64,000 bases of DNA. It comes from an uncultured Aggregatibacter sp. GTDB lineage: Bacteria; Pseudomonadota; Gammaproteobacteria; Enterobacterales; Pasteurellaceae. Under the pieces are notes generated by a model, which was given only the letters and a program-made list of their open reading frames with translations, did no database searches and was not told the origin of the DNA. Shown in pieces: positions 8,247 through 16,760 of the stretch. How positions within the stretch are numbered: the first letter of the stretch is position 1; every line of letters begins with the position of its first letter. The stretch spans positions 1 through 64,000 of the forward strand of contig NZ_CABFLM010000071.1 of NCBI RefSeq assembly GCF_901873365.1. The letters run 5' to 3'. A program made the position numbers and the translations under genes.

Positions 8247-9182
8247 ATGAATTCTCGTCGTTTTAGTTTGCCTTTTGGCGCCCAAGCCCTGTATTCCCTG
8301 CGTGCCGTGTTTGCCGATTTATATCAACGTAAATTTGCCACGCTCATCACCGTGTTAGTGATCGCTGTGTCATTAACGATTCCAACTGTAAGCTACCTGC
8401 TTTGGAAAAATATTCATGACGCCACCACTCAGTTTTATCCGGAAAGTGAACTGACCGTGTATTTACATAAAAACTTGTCAGAAGACGATGCCAATTTGGT
8501 GGTGGAAAAAATCCGTCAGCAAGAGGGCGTAGAGTCGCTCAATTACATTTCTCGCAAGGAAAGCTTAAGCGAATTTCGTCAATGGTCGGGTTTTAACGAA
8601 GAACTGGATGTGTTAGATGACAATCCATTGCCGGCGGTGGTGATGATTAAACCAACTAAAGCCTTTAACGAATCGCAAAAACGCAATGAATTACGGGAAA
8701 ACTTGGATAAAATCAAAGGTGTTCAAGAAGTGCGTTTAGATAACGATTGGTTAGAAAAACTGACCGCACTGACGTGGTTAGTGGCGCATGTGGCGATTTT
8801 CTGTACGCTGCTGATGGCAGTTGCCGTTTTCTTGGTGATCGGCAACAGTATTCGCGCAGATGTTTACAGCAATCAAGCAAACATTGAAGTGATGAAATTG
8901 CTCGGTGCGACCGATCAATTTATCCTCCGTCCATTTCTTTATACCGGCATGATTTATGCGGTGTTAGGTGGCATTTTGGCGGCGATTTTCAGTAGCTTGG
9001 TGATTGGCTATTTCACCGGTGCGGTGAAATATGTGACTGACATTTTCGCCGTGAGTTTTCATTTAAACGGCCTCAGTTTTGCCGAATTTCTTTTCTTGCT
9101 AATTGTTTGCATGATGATGGGCTATATCGGCGCATGGCTATCAGCAACACGTTATATTCGCTTGTTAGATAAGAAAGGTTAA
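8247..9182 (+). CDS. ftsX: Cell division protein FtsX
   Basis: A 311-residue polytopic partner of FtsE. It has a cytoplasmic N-terminus, a first helix near residues 30-50, a large periplasmic loop (about 55-180) that contacts hydrolase regulators, and three further helices (about 180-205, 230-255 and 275-300). The sequence ATNIEV-like motif QANIEVMKLLGATDQFI near 211-227 is typical of the FtsX permease domain. TTAGGAGGT at 8235-8243 is a near-perfect ribosome binding site. A strong terminator follows. Confidence 0.93.
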   Translation: MNSRRFSLPFGAQALYSLRAVFADLYQRKFATLITVLVIAVSLTIPTVSYLLWKNIHDATTQFYPESELTVYLHKNLSEDDANLVVEKIRQQEGVESLNYISRKESLSEFRQWSGFNEELDVLDDNPLPAVVMIKPTKAFNESQKRNELRENLDKIKGVQEVRLDNDWLEKLTALTWLVAHVAIFCTLLMAVAVFLVIGNSIRADVYSNQANIEVMKLLGATDQFILRPFLYTGMIYAVLGGILAAIFSSLVIGYFTGAVKYVTDIFAVSFHLNGLSFAEFLFLLIVCMMMGYIGAWLSATRYIRLLDKKG

Positions 9183-9202
9183 AGGATCGTCAAAACATTC
9201 AG

Positions 9203-9244
9203 AAAAAAGACCGCACTTTAAGGCTGTAAAGTGCGGTCTTTTTT
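9203..9244 (+). terminator. Bidirectional terminator from an uptake-signal pair after ftsX
   Basis: Bases 9203-9220 (A run, then GACCGCACTTTA) pair with 9227-9244 (TAAAGTGCGGTC, then T run): an 18-bp stem with a 6-base loop. Both arms hold an exact uptake signal. A and T tracts on the two sides let it serve both ftsX and the convergent glpR. Confidence 0.9.
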
Positions 9245-9295
9245 ATGGTTATTTTCTCTGCGTGTCTCGCCGAATTTCTAGGGGAGGATATCGCA

Positions 9296-10051
9296 TTAAC
9301 AAATCACAAGATTGACGTTTTTATTTTTTAATAATTCATCAATGCCTGTTGGCACATCTGCGTCGGTGAACACGTATTCGACATCCGTAATCGAACCCAG
9401 TTTCACCATCGCGCGGCGACTAAATTTAGAGTGATCGGTGACTAATAAGGTGTTGCGTGAATTATCAATAATGGCACGTTTCACTTGCACTTCGTGATAA
9501 TCATAGTCCAATAAGGTACCGTCTAAATCAATGGCGCTAATGCCTAACACACCAAAATCTAAGCGAAATTGTGATAAAAATTCCACGGTGGATTCTCCGA
9601 TAATGCCTCCGTCTTGGCGTAGGGAGCCACTGGCGATGGTAATATCAAAGGAATCATTTTGCATCAGAATGTGTGCGGCATTAAGATTGTTGGTCACAAT
9701 GCGTAATCGTTGATGCCCTAATAATGCAAAGGAAACGGCTTCGGAGGTGGTGCCGATGTCAATGAATAACGATGCACCGTTTGGGATGAGCTGCACAACC
9801 TGTCTTGCGATACGGTTTTTTTCTTGAGAAAAAAAGTGTTTGCGATCGTGATAATCGCTATTTTCCGCCGTAGAAGGCGAGGCTGCACCACCGTGATGAC
9901 GGCGGATAAAGTTGGTTTCCGCCAGTTCGTTTAAATCTCGCCGAATGGTTTGCGGACTCACACCAAATAAAGCCACCAATTCCTCTGTGCTTAAATAGCC
10001 TTTTTGTTTGACCAGCTCAACAATTTTCTGATGACGAAGAGATTGTTTCAT
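9296..10051 (-). CDS. glpR: Glycerol-3-phosphate regulon repressor (DeoR family)
   Basis: A 251-residue DeoR-family repressor. The helix-turn-helix lies near residues 19-38 (LSTEELVALFGVSPQTIRRD), followed by NELAETNFIRRHHGGA. The C-terminal sugar-phosphate sensor domain has the IDIGTT motif. Close similarity to E. coli GlpR over the whole length, including FLSQFRLDFGVLGIS and DYHEVQVKRAII, supports the name; glycerol-3-phosphate is the expected inducer. I chose ATG 10051 over GTG 10057 because AGGAA is better spaced for the ATG. It lies 61 bases after glpG on the same strand. Confidence 0.92.
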   Translation of the reverse strand: MKQSLRHQKIVELVKQKGYLSTEELVALFGVSPQTIRRDLNELAETNFIRRHHGGAASPSTAENSDYHDRKHFFSQEKNRIARQVVQLIPNGASLFIDIGTTSEAVSFALLGHQRLRIVTNNLNAAHILMQNDSFDITIASGSLRQDGGIIGESTVEFLSQFRLDFGVLGISAIDLDGTLLDYDYHEVQVKRAIIDNSRNTLLVTDHSKFSRRAMVKLGSITDVEYVFTDADVPTGIDELLKNKNVNLVIC

Positions 10052-10112
10052 AATCACTTTTCCTTCTTTCGCAAGATTTTGCGTGCCAATGTAGCGTATT
10101 TAATGAGGGAAA

Positions 10113-10982
10113 TCACGACTTAATGCGAATTTTTCGATCCATCCAAGCGAGTCCCATGCCCACCAATAATCCTGAAATATGTGCCGTATTGCCGATTTGA
10201 ATGTCGATCAACGGGCCGGCAAAGCCCAGTAAAATCCCGATGAGTAACATATTGAAAAAGCCGTCCGGCAATGCAAAAACGGTTTGTTTATGGATTTTAT
10301 CCAACACAAACACATAGCCTAACACCGCATAGACAACACCCGATAAGCCGAAAAATGCCGGACCGCTGACAAGATTTTGCGCTATGCCACTTATCACGCC
10401 GGCAAAGAAGTAAATTTGCAGCAGTTTTAAAGAACCTAATTGACGCTCAATGGCACCACCAAAAATCCACCACCAAGTAAGATTAAACAAAATGTGCATA
10501 TTGGATAAATGCACTAAGGTGTGCGTGAAATAACGCCAAACTTCACTTTCTTGGGTCGTCTCTTCGGGGAAATGCGTTGCCAATAAAATGGGTTCGGCAA
10601 AACCGAAAAGCATAAAAAGATAAATGACGACACAAAGTGCGGTGATGATCACAGTGATTTTTTGTTGTTGAAGATAAGAGAAAATAGAAGCCTTATTTAA
10701 GTGAGAGGAGGGGAGGGATGCTGCATGAACGTGAGTGTTGTCGTTGCTTTGTTGCCACGCACGGGCGTTTTGTTGCGCCAACCATGCCTGTAAGAAGCTT
10801 TCGCTTTCCGCAATGATGGCGTCAAAGTGCGGTGAATTTTGTGGGAGAAATACATCATAAACCACATTGCCTTGTGCATCTTGAATTTCTTGAATGACGA
10901 GTTCAACGTGATATTTTTTTGCAATTTCATCACGGAAATGCTGTGCTAACGACGGGATTTCACTACCAAACAAATGCTGCAT
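10113..10982 (-). CDS. glpG: Rhomboid intramembrane serine protease GlpG
   Basis: A 289-residue rhomboid. An N-terminal cytoplasmic domain (about 1-90) precedes six transmembrane helices. The catalytic pair is visible: Ser214 in GLSGVVYA and His268 in NTAHISGL. HXXXN in the second core helix appears as HILFNLTWWW. Rhomboids cut transmembrane segments of client proteins; natural substrates in this group are poorly known. The gene leads the glpG-glpR unit. Length is close to E. coli GlpG (276). Confidence 0.95.
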   Translation of the reverse strand: MQHLFGSEIPSLAQHFRDEIAKKYHVELVIQEIQDAQGNVVYDVFLPQNSPHFDAIIAESESFLQAWLAQQNARAWQQSNDNTHVHAASLPSSHLNKASIFSYLQQQKITVIITALCVVIYLFMLFGFAEPILLATHFPEETTQESEVWRYFTHTLVHLSNMHILFNLTWWWIFGGAIERQLGSLKLLQIYFFAGVISGIAQNLVSGPAFFGLSGVVYAVLGYVFVLDKIHKQTVFALPDGFFNMLLIGILLGFAGPLIDIQIGNTAHISGLLVGMGLAWMDRKIRIKS

Positions 10983-11023
10983 TTGCTATATTCCTGTTCC
11001 AAAATTTTACGTATGGAGAAAAA

Positions 11024-11341
11024 ATGAGAAATCAAAATTTGCCATCAGGGTTCAGCCCCTTTACGTGGGCAATTGCGGCCTTTTGTTTCCCGATATTCTT
11101 GTGGCCGTTAGCGATGCTAATTTCACCGCACTTATTGAATAATACGCATCTCAGCGACAACCAAATCACTGCCATGTCCGTTTTTCTTTGGGTCTATCCT
11201 TTTCTCCTTGGCATCGTGGCGCGTGTTTTCTATAAACTCCATCAACGCCACCCGGCTTTTGCCCGCAGAGGTTTGGCGTTAAGTGCGGTCATTTTTTACG
11301 GCATTTTCTATTACATCACCTCTGTTGGGTTTAACGCATAA
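11024..11341 (+). CDS. Small membrane protein of unknown function (DUF5389-like)
   Basis: A 105-residue protein with three hydrophobic segments (about residues 14-36, 48-68 and 84-104) and a basic stretch KLHQRHPAFARRG between the second and third. I know similar short proteins only as uncharacterised Pasteurellaceae membrane proteins. ATG 11024 has GGAGAA upstream; the frame is open further back into glpG but without support. Its end overlaps the convergent glpE end by 31 bases. No function can be assigned. Confidence 0.65.
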   Translation: MRNQNLPSGFSPFTWAIAAFCFPIFLWPLAMLISPHLLNNTHLSDNQITAMSVFLWVYPFLLGIVARVFYKLHQRHPAFARRGLALSAVIFYGIFYYITSVGFNA

Positions 11342-11661
11342 CCAGTCTCTAACGGTAGGTTCGCCTTTTCCCACGCGGCGAAACCGCCCTGCAGACTATA
11401 CACCTTTTCATAGCCGTTACGCAGCAAAAAGGCTGCCACGTTACGGCTACTAATACCATGATAGCAACTGAGAATGATCGGCTGATCGTAATCATACAAC
11501 GCCTCAAAGTGTGGCCAAGTGGCTTCCGTTAAATTAAAAGCGCCTTTGGGATGGGCATAGCTAAAGGTTTGCGCATCACGCACATCGGCTAATACAGCCG
11601 CATCGTCATGTTGAAGCATTTCCCAAGCTTGTTGCGGCGTAATTTCAATACATTCCGTCAT
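11311..11661 (-). CDS. glpE: Thiosulfate sulfurtransferase (rhodanese) GlpE
   Basis: A single-domain rhodanese of 116 residues that moves sulfane sulfur from thiosulfate to cyanide or thiol acceptors in the cytosol. The active-site loop is CYHGISS with Cys66, close to Cys65 of E. coli GlpE. VLADVRD and GGFAAW are further family features. I used ATG 11661 (MTECIEI), matching the known N-terminus, rather than the ATG 12 bases earlier. In many relatives glpE travels with glpG and glpR; here it is close but separated by one opposing small gene. Confidence 0.88.
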   Translation of the reverse strand: MTECIEITPQQAWEMLQHDDAAVLADVRDAQTFSYAHPKGAFNLTEATWPHFEALYDYDQPIILSCYHGISSRNVAAFLLRNGYEKVYSLQGGFAAWEKANLPLETGYALNPTEVM

Positions 11662-11685
11662 TCGTCTTACCATTTTTTTGATTTA

Positions 11686-12246
11686 TTAATGTGATTTGTG
11701 GCTTGTACTATAAAGAATTTTATCCGTATATGCCATGGCAATCGCTGACGCCAAGAAACCTAAATGCAACAATAACTGCCACATCATCGTTTTTTCCGGC
11801 ATATTCGTTGCGTTAACGAAGGTTTGTAACATATGAATAGATGAAATACTAATAATCGACATGGCTAATTTAACTTTCAACACGGAGGCGTTGACATGGC
11901 TCAACCATTCCGGCTGATCTGGGTGTCCACGTGTGCGGAGTTTGGAGACAAAGATTTCATAACCGCCGATAATCACCATGACTAACAAATTCGCAATCAT
12001 CACCACATCAATCAGGTTTAACACCGCCAGCATGATGGTATTGGAATCCATTTCGTTCAGGTTGACAATCAACTCCCATAACGATTTCATGAATTTATAC
12101 GCATAAATCCCCTGCACGATAATTAAGCCGAGGTAAATTGGTAGTTGTAACCAACGGCTGGCAAAAATAATTTTGCTGATTGCGGTTGGCTCATAATGTG
12201 GTTTGGTTTGTTGTGTATCTGTTTGTTTTATCGTGGTTTGTTGCAT
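11686..12246 (-). CDS. YqhA/UPF0114 family inner-membrane protein
   Basis: A 186-residue protein with four hydrophobic segments (about residues 31-52, 70-95, 130-147 and 155-172). It carries the family stretch SRWLQLPIYLGLI and the acidic-aromatic loop VSKLRTRGHPDQPEWL. UPF0114 members are conserved in proteobacteria and have no settled function. It ends 24 bases before glpE on the same strand, so co-transcription is possible. The N-terminal 20 residues are Gln- and Thr-rich and poorly conserved. Family firm, role unknown. Confidence 0.82.
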   Translation of the reverse strand: MQQTTIKQTDTQQTKPHYEPTAISKIIFASRWLQLPIYLGLIIVQGIYAYKFMKSLWELIVNLNEMDSNTIMLAVLNLIDVVMIANLLVMVIIGGYEIFVSKLRTRGHPDQPEWLSHVNASVLKVKLAMSIISISSIHMLQTFVNATNMPEKTMMWQLLLHLGFLASAIAMAYTDKILYSTSHKSH

Positions 12247-12333
12247 AATTTTTCCCCTAAAATAGAAATAAATTCAAAAGGGCGCAAAATTAACCGTTTT
12301 TTGTTAAGTTTTCAATATTTTTTGCGTTTTAAA

Positions 12334-12377
12334 ATAAAAAAGAACCGCACTTTAAATTCAATTAACGGGCGGTTCTT
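12334..12377 (-). terminator. Intrinsic terminator after tpiA
   Basis: AAGAACCGC at 12340-12348 pairs with GCGGTTCTT at 12369-12377. On the minus strand a T tract follows (bases 12339 down to 12334). The left arm overlaps an exact uptake signal. It separates tpiA from the yqhA-like gene. Confidence 0.8.
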
Positions 12378-12408
12378 TCGCGATTTTCTTTTAGTTAACG
12401 AGAATAAA

Positions 12409-13200
12409 TTAATTCTTCGCGTTTGCTGCAGCTTTTACGATTGCGGCAAAGGCAGGGGCTTTTAAGGATGCGCCACCCACTAATGCGCCGTCAATATCCG
12501 GTTGGGTAAACAATTCTGCCGCATTCGCATCGTTTACAGATCCGCCGTATTGAATGATCACTTGATCAGCAACGGCTTGGGATTTTTTCGCAATGTGACC
12601 ACGAATGAAGGCATGCACGGCTTGCGCCTGTGCCGGAGTGGCAGATTTGCCGGTACCGATAGCCCAAATTGGCTCATACGCAATCACCGCACCGTTGAAA
12701 GCTTCTACACCCAAGAGATTGATGACGGCATCAATTTGACGCGCACAGACTTCTTCGGTTTTGCCCGCTTCATTTTCCGCTTCAGATTCCCCGATACATA
12801 ATACCGGCACTAAGCCGGCTTCTTTTAACGCACCGAATTTTTTCGCCACAAATTCATCGCTTTCTTTGTGATAAGTACGACGCTCGGAGTGACCGATAAT
12901 GATGTATTTTGCACCAAAGTCTTTTAGCATTTCTGTGGAAATATCACCGGTGAAAGCACCTTTCACATTCACATCCACGTTTTGTGCGCCCAATTGGATG
13001 ATATTTTGACCACCGCAACTGCAGCCACAGTTAGATAATAATTTTTCTGCTTCCGCTAAATACATGACCGGTGGGGCAATTGCCACATCACAGCCGGTCA
13101 CATCGTGTAATGCTTCTTTTAAGCCGGTGATCAATTCACGAGTGAAGGCTTTGCTACCGTTTAATTTCCAGTTACCCATAACGAGAGGACGACGAGCCAT
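12409..13200 (-). CDS. tpiA: Triosephosphate isomerase
   Basis: A 263-residue TIM barrel interconverting dihydroxyacetone phosphate and glyceraldehyde 3-phosphate. Catalytic features are NWKLNG (Lys12), IIGHSERR (the histidine electrophile) and AYEPIWAIGTG (the glutamate base), with the phosphate loop GGSVN and GALVGGASL near the end. An insert CGCSCGG near residues 61-67 makes it about eight residues longer than the E. coli enzyme; I recall the same insert in Haemophilus. AAGGAGA gives a strong ribosome binding site. It is a single-gene unit with its own terminator. Confidence 0.96.
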   Translation of the reverse strand: MARRPLVMGNWKLNGSKAFTRELITGLKEALHDVTGCDVAIAPPVMYLAEAEKLLSNCGCSCGGQNIIQLGAQNVDVNVKGAFTGDISTEMLKDFGAKYIIIGHSERRTYHKESDEFVAKKFGALKEAGLVPVLCIGESEAENEAGKTEEVCARQIDAVINLLGVEAFNGAVIAYEPIWAIGTGKSATPAQAQAVHAFIRGHIAKKSQAVADQVIIQYGGSVNDANAAELFTQPDIDGALVGGASLKAPAFAAIVKAAANAKN

Positions 13201-13374
13201 TTTGTTTCTCCTTAATCTGATTGAATAAAAACTGTGGTTACTATAGCAAAAAATCCCTCTTTTTCGGTAAAAAAGAGCGTCGTTCTAAAAAATTTTCTTG
13301 GTAACAGATGATTCTTTTGCACTAAAAAGATACAATCTACTGTATAAATTTAACAAAAAATGACCGATTTTCTC

Positions 13375-13821
13375 ATGATTAAAATTTTTAAAGCTGAACA
13401 ATGGAACCTAGAAATTCTGCTGCCACTATTTGAAGAATATCGTCTTTCTCGGGGCATGGCGGAGAACCCGGAGCGCACACTCACCTTTCTTTCCAATCGT
13501 ATTCGTTTTGGCGAAAGTATTTTTTTTCTCGCCCTCGATCAATCTCAACAAGCACTCGGTTTTATTCAGCTTTATCCTCGCCTTTCCTCGCTGCAATTAC
13601 AACGTTATTGGCAATTAACGGATATTTTTGTTCGTCAGAGCGAGAAAACGAATGAAATTTACACCGCACTTATCGCCAAAGCCAAAGAATTCGTCAGCTA
13701 CACGCAATCCACGCGCTTGGTCGTAGAACAAGATATTCAACAGCATCATTTGTTGGAAGATGAAGGGTTCAGGGCAATCCCACATAAAATGGTGTTTGAA
13801 CTGGAAGTCGCGTTAGCATAA
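13375..13821 (+). CDS. GNAT-family N-acetyltransferase
   Basis: A 148-residue protein with GNAT architecture: MIKIFKAEQW opening strand, YRLSRGMAENPERTLTFLSNRI helix region, LGFIQLYPRLSSLQ core strands and LTDIFVRQSEKTNEIYTALIAKA, which covers the acetyl-CoA loop and helix. The usual Q/RxxGxG/A motif is degenerate (RQSEKTNE), so activity is uncertain. Substrate unknown. ATG 13375 gives the typical N-terminus; ATG 13360 in the same frame is also possible, as neither has a clear ribosome binding site. Flanked by intergenic DNA and a terminator. Confidence 0.75.
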   Translation: MIKIFKAEQWNLEILLPLFEEYRLSRGMAENPERTLTFLSNRIRFGESIFFLALDQSQQALGFIQLYPRLSSLQLQRYWQLTDIFVRQSEKTNEIYTALIAKAKEFVSYTQSTRLVVEQDIQQHHLLEDEGFRAIPHKMVFELEVALA

Positions 13822-13897
13822 AGCATTCATTGATATTCAACGCAGTAACGCGATATTGAAAGGATGCACATCGTGCACTTTAGAAGAAAAATGATTC

Positions 13898-13933
13898 TCG
13901 TGCTACGTTCAACAAACGTAGCACGATTTTTTT
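13898..13933 (+). terminator. Intrinsic terminator after the GNAT gene
   Basis: TCGTGCTACGTT at 13898-13909 pairs exactly with AACGTAGCACGA at 13915-13926, followed by seven T. The arm sequence CGTAGC-ACGA resembles the palindromic repeats at 39.6 and 58.3 kb. It lies between convergent genes. Confidence 0.85.
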
Positions 13934-13938
13934 ATCTA

Positions 13939-14865
13939 TTATCGGCGATTTAACCACGCCATATACTCCGCCACCCCTTCTGCGACGGTTTTAAACGGTT
14001 TGTCGTAGCCGGTAGCACGGAGTTTGGTTAAATCCGCTTGGGTGTATTCTTGGTAGCGGGATTTTAAATGTTCAGGGAATGGAATGGTTTCCACTTCGCC
14101 TTTGCCGTGGAATTTAATCACCGCTTTTGCCACTTCAGCAAAAGATTCTGCGTTTCCGGTACCACAGTTGAAAATACCGGAAATGCCGTTTTGCCAGCAC
14201 CAAATGTTCACTGCGGCGACATCGCCTACATATACGAAATCACGGCGGAAATGTTCACTACCGGCGAAGAGTTTCGGGTTTTCACCTTTGAGAATTTGAT
14301 TATTTAAGTGGAACGCGACGCTTGCCATAGAGCCTTTGTGGCCTTCACGTGGGCCGTACACGTTGAAATAACGGAAGCCGCACACCGGTGATTGGGCTTC
14401 AGGTAAAATAGCGCGCACATATTGGTCGAATAAGAATTTGGAATAGCCGTACACATTTAATGGGCCTTCAAATTCGCGTTCTTCGCGGAATTCGGTTTTG
14501 TCGCCGTAAGTGGCGGCACTGGACGCGTAGAGGAACGGAATTTGGCGATCTAAGCAGTAATGCAACAACTCTTTGGAATATTCGTAGTTGTTATGCATGA
14601 TGTATTTACCGTCCCATTCGGTGGTGGCGGAACACGCACCTTCATGGAAAACGGCATCGATGTCACCTAAATCATCGCCGGCGATAATGGAGGCGATGAA
14701 GTCTTCTTTGTCGCAATAATCGGCGATGTCTAAATCCACTAAATTAATGAACTTTGTGCCGTCTTTTAAGTTATCTACCACTAAAATGTCTTTACGACCC
14801 ATGTCATTTAATGCTTTGACGATATTGCTGCCGATAAAGCCTGCGCCGCCGGTTACGATAATCAT
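13939..14865 (-). CDS. hldD: ADP-L-glycero-D-manno-heptose 6-epimerase
   Basis: A 308-residue short-chain dehydrogenase-like enzyme making the heptose donor for lipopolysaccharide inner core. The NADP-binding motif is GGAGFIGSNIV near residues 6-16, SSAATYG gives the catalytic serine region, and YGYSKFLFDQY gives the YxxxK pair. The C-terminal half has FRYFNVYGPREGHKGSMAS and FRRDFVYVGD, characteristic of HldD. Length equals the usual 308-310. It reads alone on the minus strand; no heptose kinase gene is adjacent. Confidence 0.95.
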   Translation of the reverse strand: MIIVTGGAGFIGSNIVKALNDMGRKDILVVDNLKDGTKFINLVDLDIADYCDKEDFIASIIAGDDLGDIDAVFHEGACSATTEWDGKYIMHNNYEYSKELLHYCLDRQIPFLYASSAATYGDKTEFREEREFEGPLNVYGYSKFLFDQYVRAILPEAQSPVCGFRYFNVYGPREGHKGSMASVAFHLNNQILKGENPKLFAGSEHFRRDFVYVGDVAAVNIWCWQNGISGIFNCGTGNAESFAEVAKAVIKFHGKGEVETIPFPEHLKSRYQEYTQADLTKLRATGYDKPFKTVAEGVAEYMAWLNRR

Positions 14866-15188
14866 AGTTGTGTCCTTTTACGAGATAAACATGGAACGAA
14901 AGGGAATCATTCCGCCCACTGAAATGAAAGTGCGGTAAAAATTTACCGTATTTTTTAACCGCACTTTTAAATTAAATATAGAAGCGATTTAGCCGACTTG
15001 CGATATCAATGGCAATACGCTGCTCACTATGTCTTCGCGTGTTCATGCCTCATACGCTGATGTACATAAAACGGTAACCTAACCTATTGTAACGAAAAAG
15101 AGAAAGGCGCTCAATGTGCCGACAAAAGTCACCGATAGCCCGCCCCTCAGCATACGCAACAAAAGTCTAAAGCATGAGGTTTAACGTG
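14866..15188. other. Gene-poor 323-base gap between ynbB-like gene and hldD
   Basis: No standard gene. It holds an uptake-signal inverted pair (14927-14967). On the minus strand there are two very short open frames. Bases 15153-15079 encode 24 residues, MLRGGLSVTFVGTLSAFL then FFVTIG, a single hydrophobic segment. Bases 15046-14972 encode 24 residues starting MNTRRHSEQR with AGG upstream. They follow the ynbB-like stop directly. They could be tiny genes, remnants of a lost downstream gene, or chance. Confidence 0.35.
14927..14967 (-). terminator. Uptake-signal inverted pair, probable terminator of the ynb-type operon
   Basis: AAAGTGCGGTAAA at 14927-14939 pairs, with one mismatch, with TTAACCGCACTTT at 14955-14967. 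Both arms carry the exact 9-mer. The T tract on the minus strand is weak, so efficiency is uncertain. Confidence 0.5.
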
Positions 15189-16118
15189 CTAAGCCCAATA
15201 ATATCTCACCACATGGAAGAAAATCGGCGCAGCAAAGCAAAGGGAATCCATGCGATCCAACATACCGCCATGGCCACTAATCATATTCCCCCAGTCTTTT
15301 ACGCCCATGCTTCGTTTCATCGCAGACATCACTAAGCCGCCTAAAAAGCCCATGAGGCAGATTAATAAGCTCATTAACACCGCTTGTACCGGGTCAAACG
15401 GAGTAAGCCAATAGAGCAATCCACCCAGCACACTGGCGCTGACGACACCTCCCACAAAACCTTCTACGGTTTTGGATGGTGAGAGTTTTGGCGCAATTTT
15501 GTGTTTGCCGAACAACTTGCCCCATACGTATTGCAACACATCACTGGATTGCACCACTAAAATCAAGAAAATCATCAATAGCAGTTTTTTCTCTTCAAAA
15601 CCTTCAATGTCTAATGTCAGGATTGCCGGGATATGGGAAATGCAGAAGACGCTGATCATCAATGCCCATTGCACTTTGGTGGAACGATCTAAGAAATGCG
15701 CTGTGTCGCCCAACAAGGCGGAAAGGATTGGCAAAAACAGGAAGCCATACACCGGAATGAAGATGGTGAACATACTGAACCAGTCAATTGCCACTAAAAA
15801 ATATTGAAGAGGCAGAATGACGTAAAAACAAGCGGCAAGTGCGAGATGATCGCCACGACGAATATAAAGCAATGATAAAAATTCACGCAATGCCATGAAA
15901 GAAATGACAAAAAATAATCCGATCACGCCATAAAAACCCAATGCCGCGGCGGCAAAGATAATTAAGATCATTACCCACCAGGCATTAATTCGTGCGTTAA
16001 GATTATCAATTACCGCATGAGGGATGGAAAAGCCGACTTTGAATTTCAATCCATAACCGATTGATGACGCAATAATTAAGGTGATGATTAACCCACCAAA
16101 CAGTTGCCATATTTCCAT
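15189..16118 (-). CDS. ynbB: CDP-diacylglycerol synthase paralogue (YnbB type)
   Basis: A 309-residue membrane protein with about eight hydrophobic segments. Its C-terminal part holds the full phosphatidate cytidylyltransferase signature: SAMKRSMGVKDWGNMISG, then HGGMLDRMD. It also has GKLFGKHKIAPKLSPSKTVEG, shared with CdsA. It should make a CDP-activated lipid from a phosphatidate-like substrate and CTP. The housekeeping cdsA lies in this window at 27997-28866, so this is a second, divergent copy. The start overlaps the acyltransferase stop by one base (TAATG). Gene name is by similarity to E. coli YnbB; product inferred. Confidence 0.82.
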   Translation of the reverse strand: MEIWQLFGGLIITLIIASSIGYGLKFKVGFSIPHAVIDNLNARINAWWVMILIIFAAAALGFYGVIGLFFVISFMALREFLSLLYIRRGDHLALAACFYVILPLQYFLVAIDWFSMFTIFIPVYGFLFLPILSALLGDTAHFLDRSTKVQWALMISVFCISHIPAILTLDIEGFEEKKLLLMIFLILVVQSSDVLQYVWGKLFGKHKIAPKLSPSKTVEGFVGGVVSASVLGGLLYWLTPFDPVQAVLMSLLICLMGFLGGLVMSAMKRSMGVKDWGNMISGHGGMLDRMDSLCFAAPIFFHVVRYYWA

Positions 16119-16750
16119 TATGCTTTCCCTTTTTCGGTTAAATTTAAACTTAATAATGCCTGTTCAGCACGGATTAAGAAATCGGCCTTATTTTCCTCTT
16201 CACGGTAGAAGAGCGGCGTTCCCATATATAAATCGCACAACAGCGGAATCGGCACCACAAAGCCCTTCGGCAAAACATTATGCATATTACTAATCCATAC
16301 CGGCACAAGTTCTAATTGCGGGTTTTGCTTTGCGACGTAATACAAACCGCTTTTGAAAGGTTGTAGCGCCACATCGTCGTCCATTTTACGGGTGCCTTCA
16401 GGGAAAATAATTAGAGAATGATGTTGCAAGGCATCACTAATTTGTTCGGTAATGGCTTGCGGGTTATCGCCGCCCCGTTCAATTAGCAACATATTGAACA
16501 CGTTGTGCGCCAAGAAACGCCGAATCGGCCCTTTCGTCCAATAATCCGCACCGGCAACCGGGCGGGTGTTTTTGCGCACTTGATACGGCAAAGAGACCCA
16601 CAACAAAATAAAATCACCGTGGCTGTTATGGTTGGCAAAATACAAACGATGTTTATCCGCGGATTGCTGTTCCACATTTTTTTGCGGGCGCACACCGGTG
16701 ATAAAGGAGGTGAAGCGACACAAGAGAAAATCGATCAATTTGGCTAACAT
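16118..16750 (-). CDS. 1-acylglycerol-3-phosphate acyltransferase family protein (PlsC-like)
   Basis: A 210-residue membrane-associated acyltransferase with the HX4D motif as NHNSHGD near residues 41-47 and FPEGTRK near 118-124, both needed for catalysis in the PlsC family. A hydrophobic N-terminal helix anchors it. It probably adds an acyl chain to a lyso-phosphatidate-like acceptor. ATG 16750 was chosen over ATG 16768 because AGGAG sits seven bases upstream of it, and this also removes an overlap with the preceding gene. It lies between the CDP-alcohol transferase and the second CDP-lipid synthase. It is distinct from housekeeping plsC, which is not in this window. Confidence 0.82.
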   Translation of the reverse strand: MLAKLIDFLLCRFTSFITGVRPQKNVEQQSADKHRLYFANHNSHGDFILLWVSLPYQVRKNTRPVAGADYWTKGPIRRFLAHNVFNMLLIERGGDNPQAITEQISDALQHHSLIIFPEGTRKMDDDVALQPFKSGLYYVAKQNPQLELVPVWISNMHNVLPKGFVVPIPLLCDLYMGTPLFYREEENKADFLIRAEQALLSLNLTEKGKA

Positions 16751-16760
16751 AATGATGCTC

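Noticed and set aside
9183..9295. rpoH downstream of ftsX
   Set aside because: The enteric order ftsYEX-rpoH is not kept; this gap holds only the terminator and then convergent glpR.
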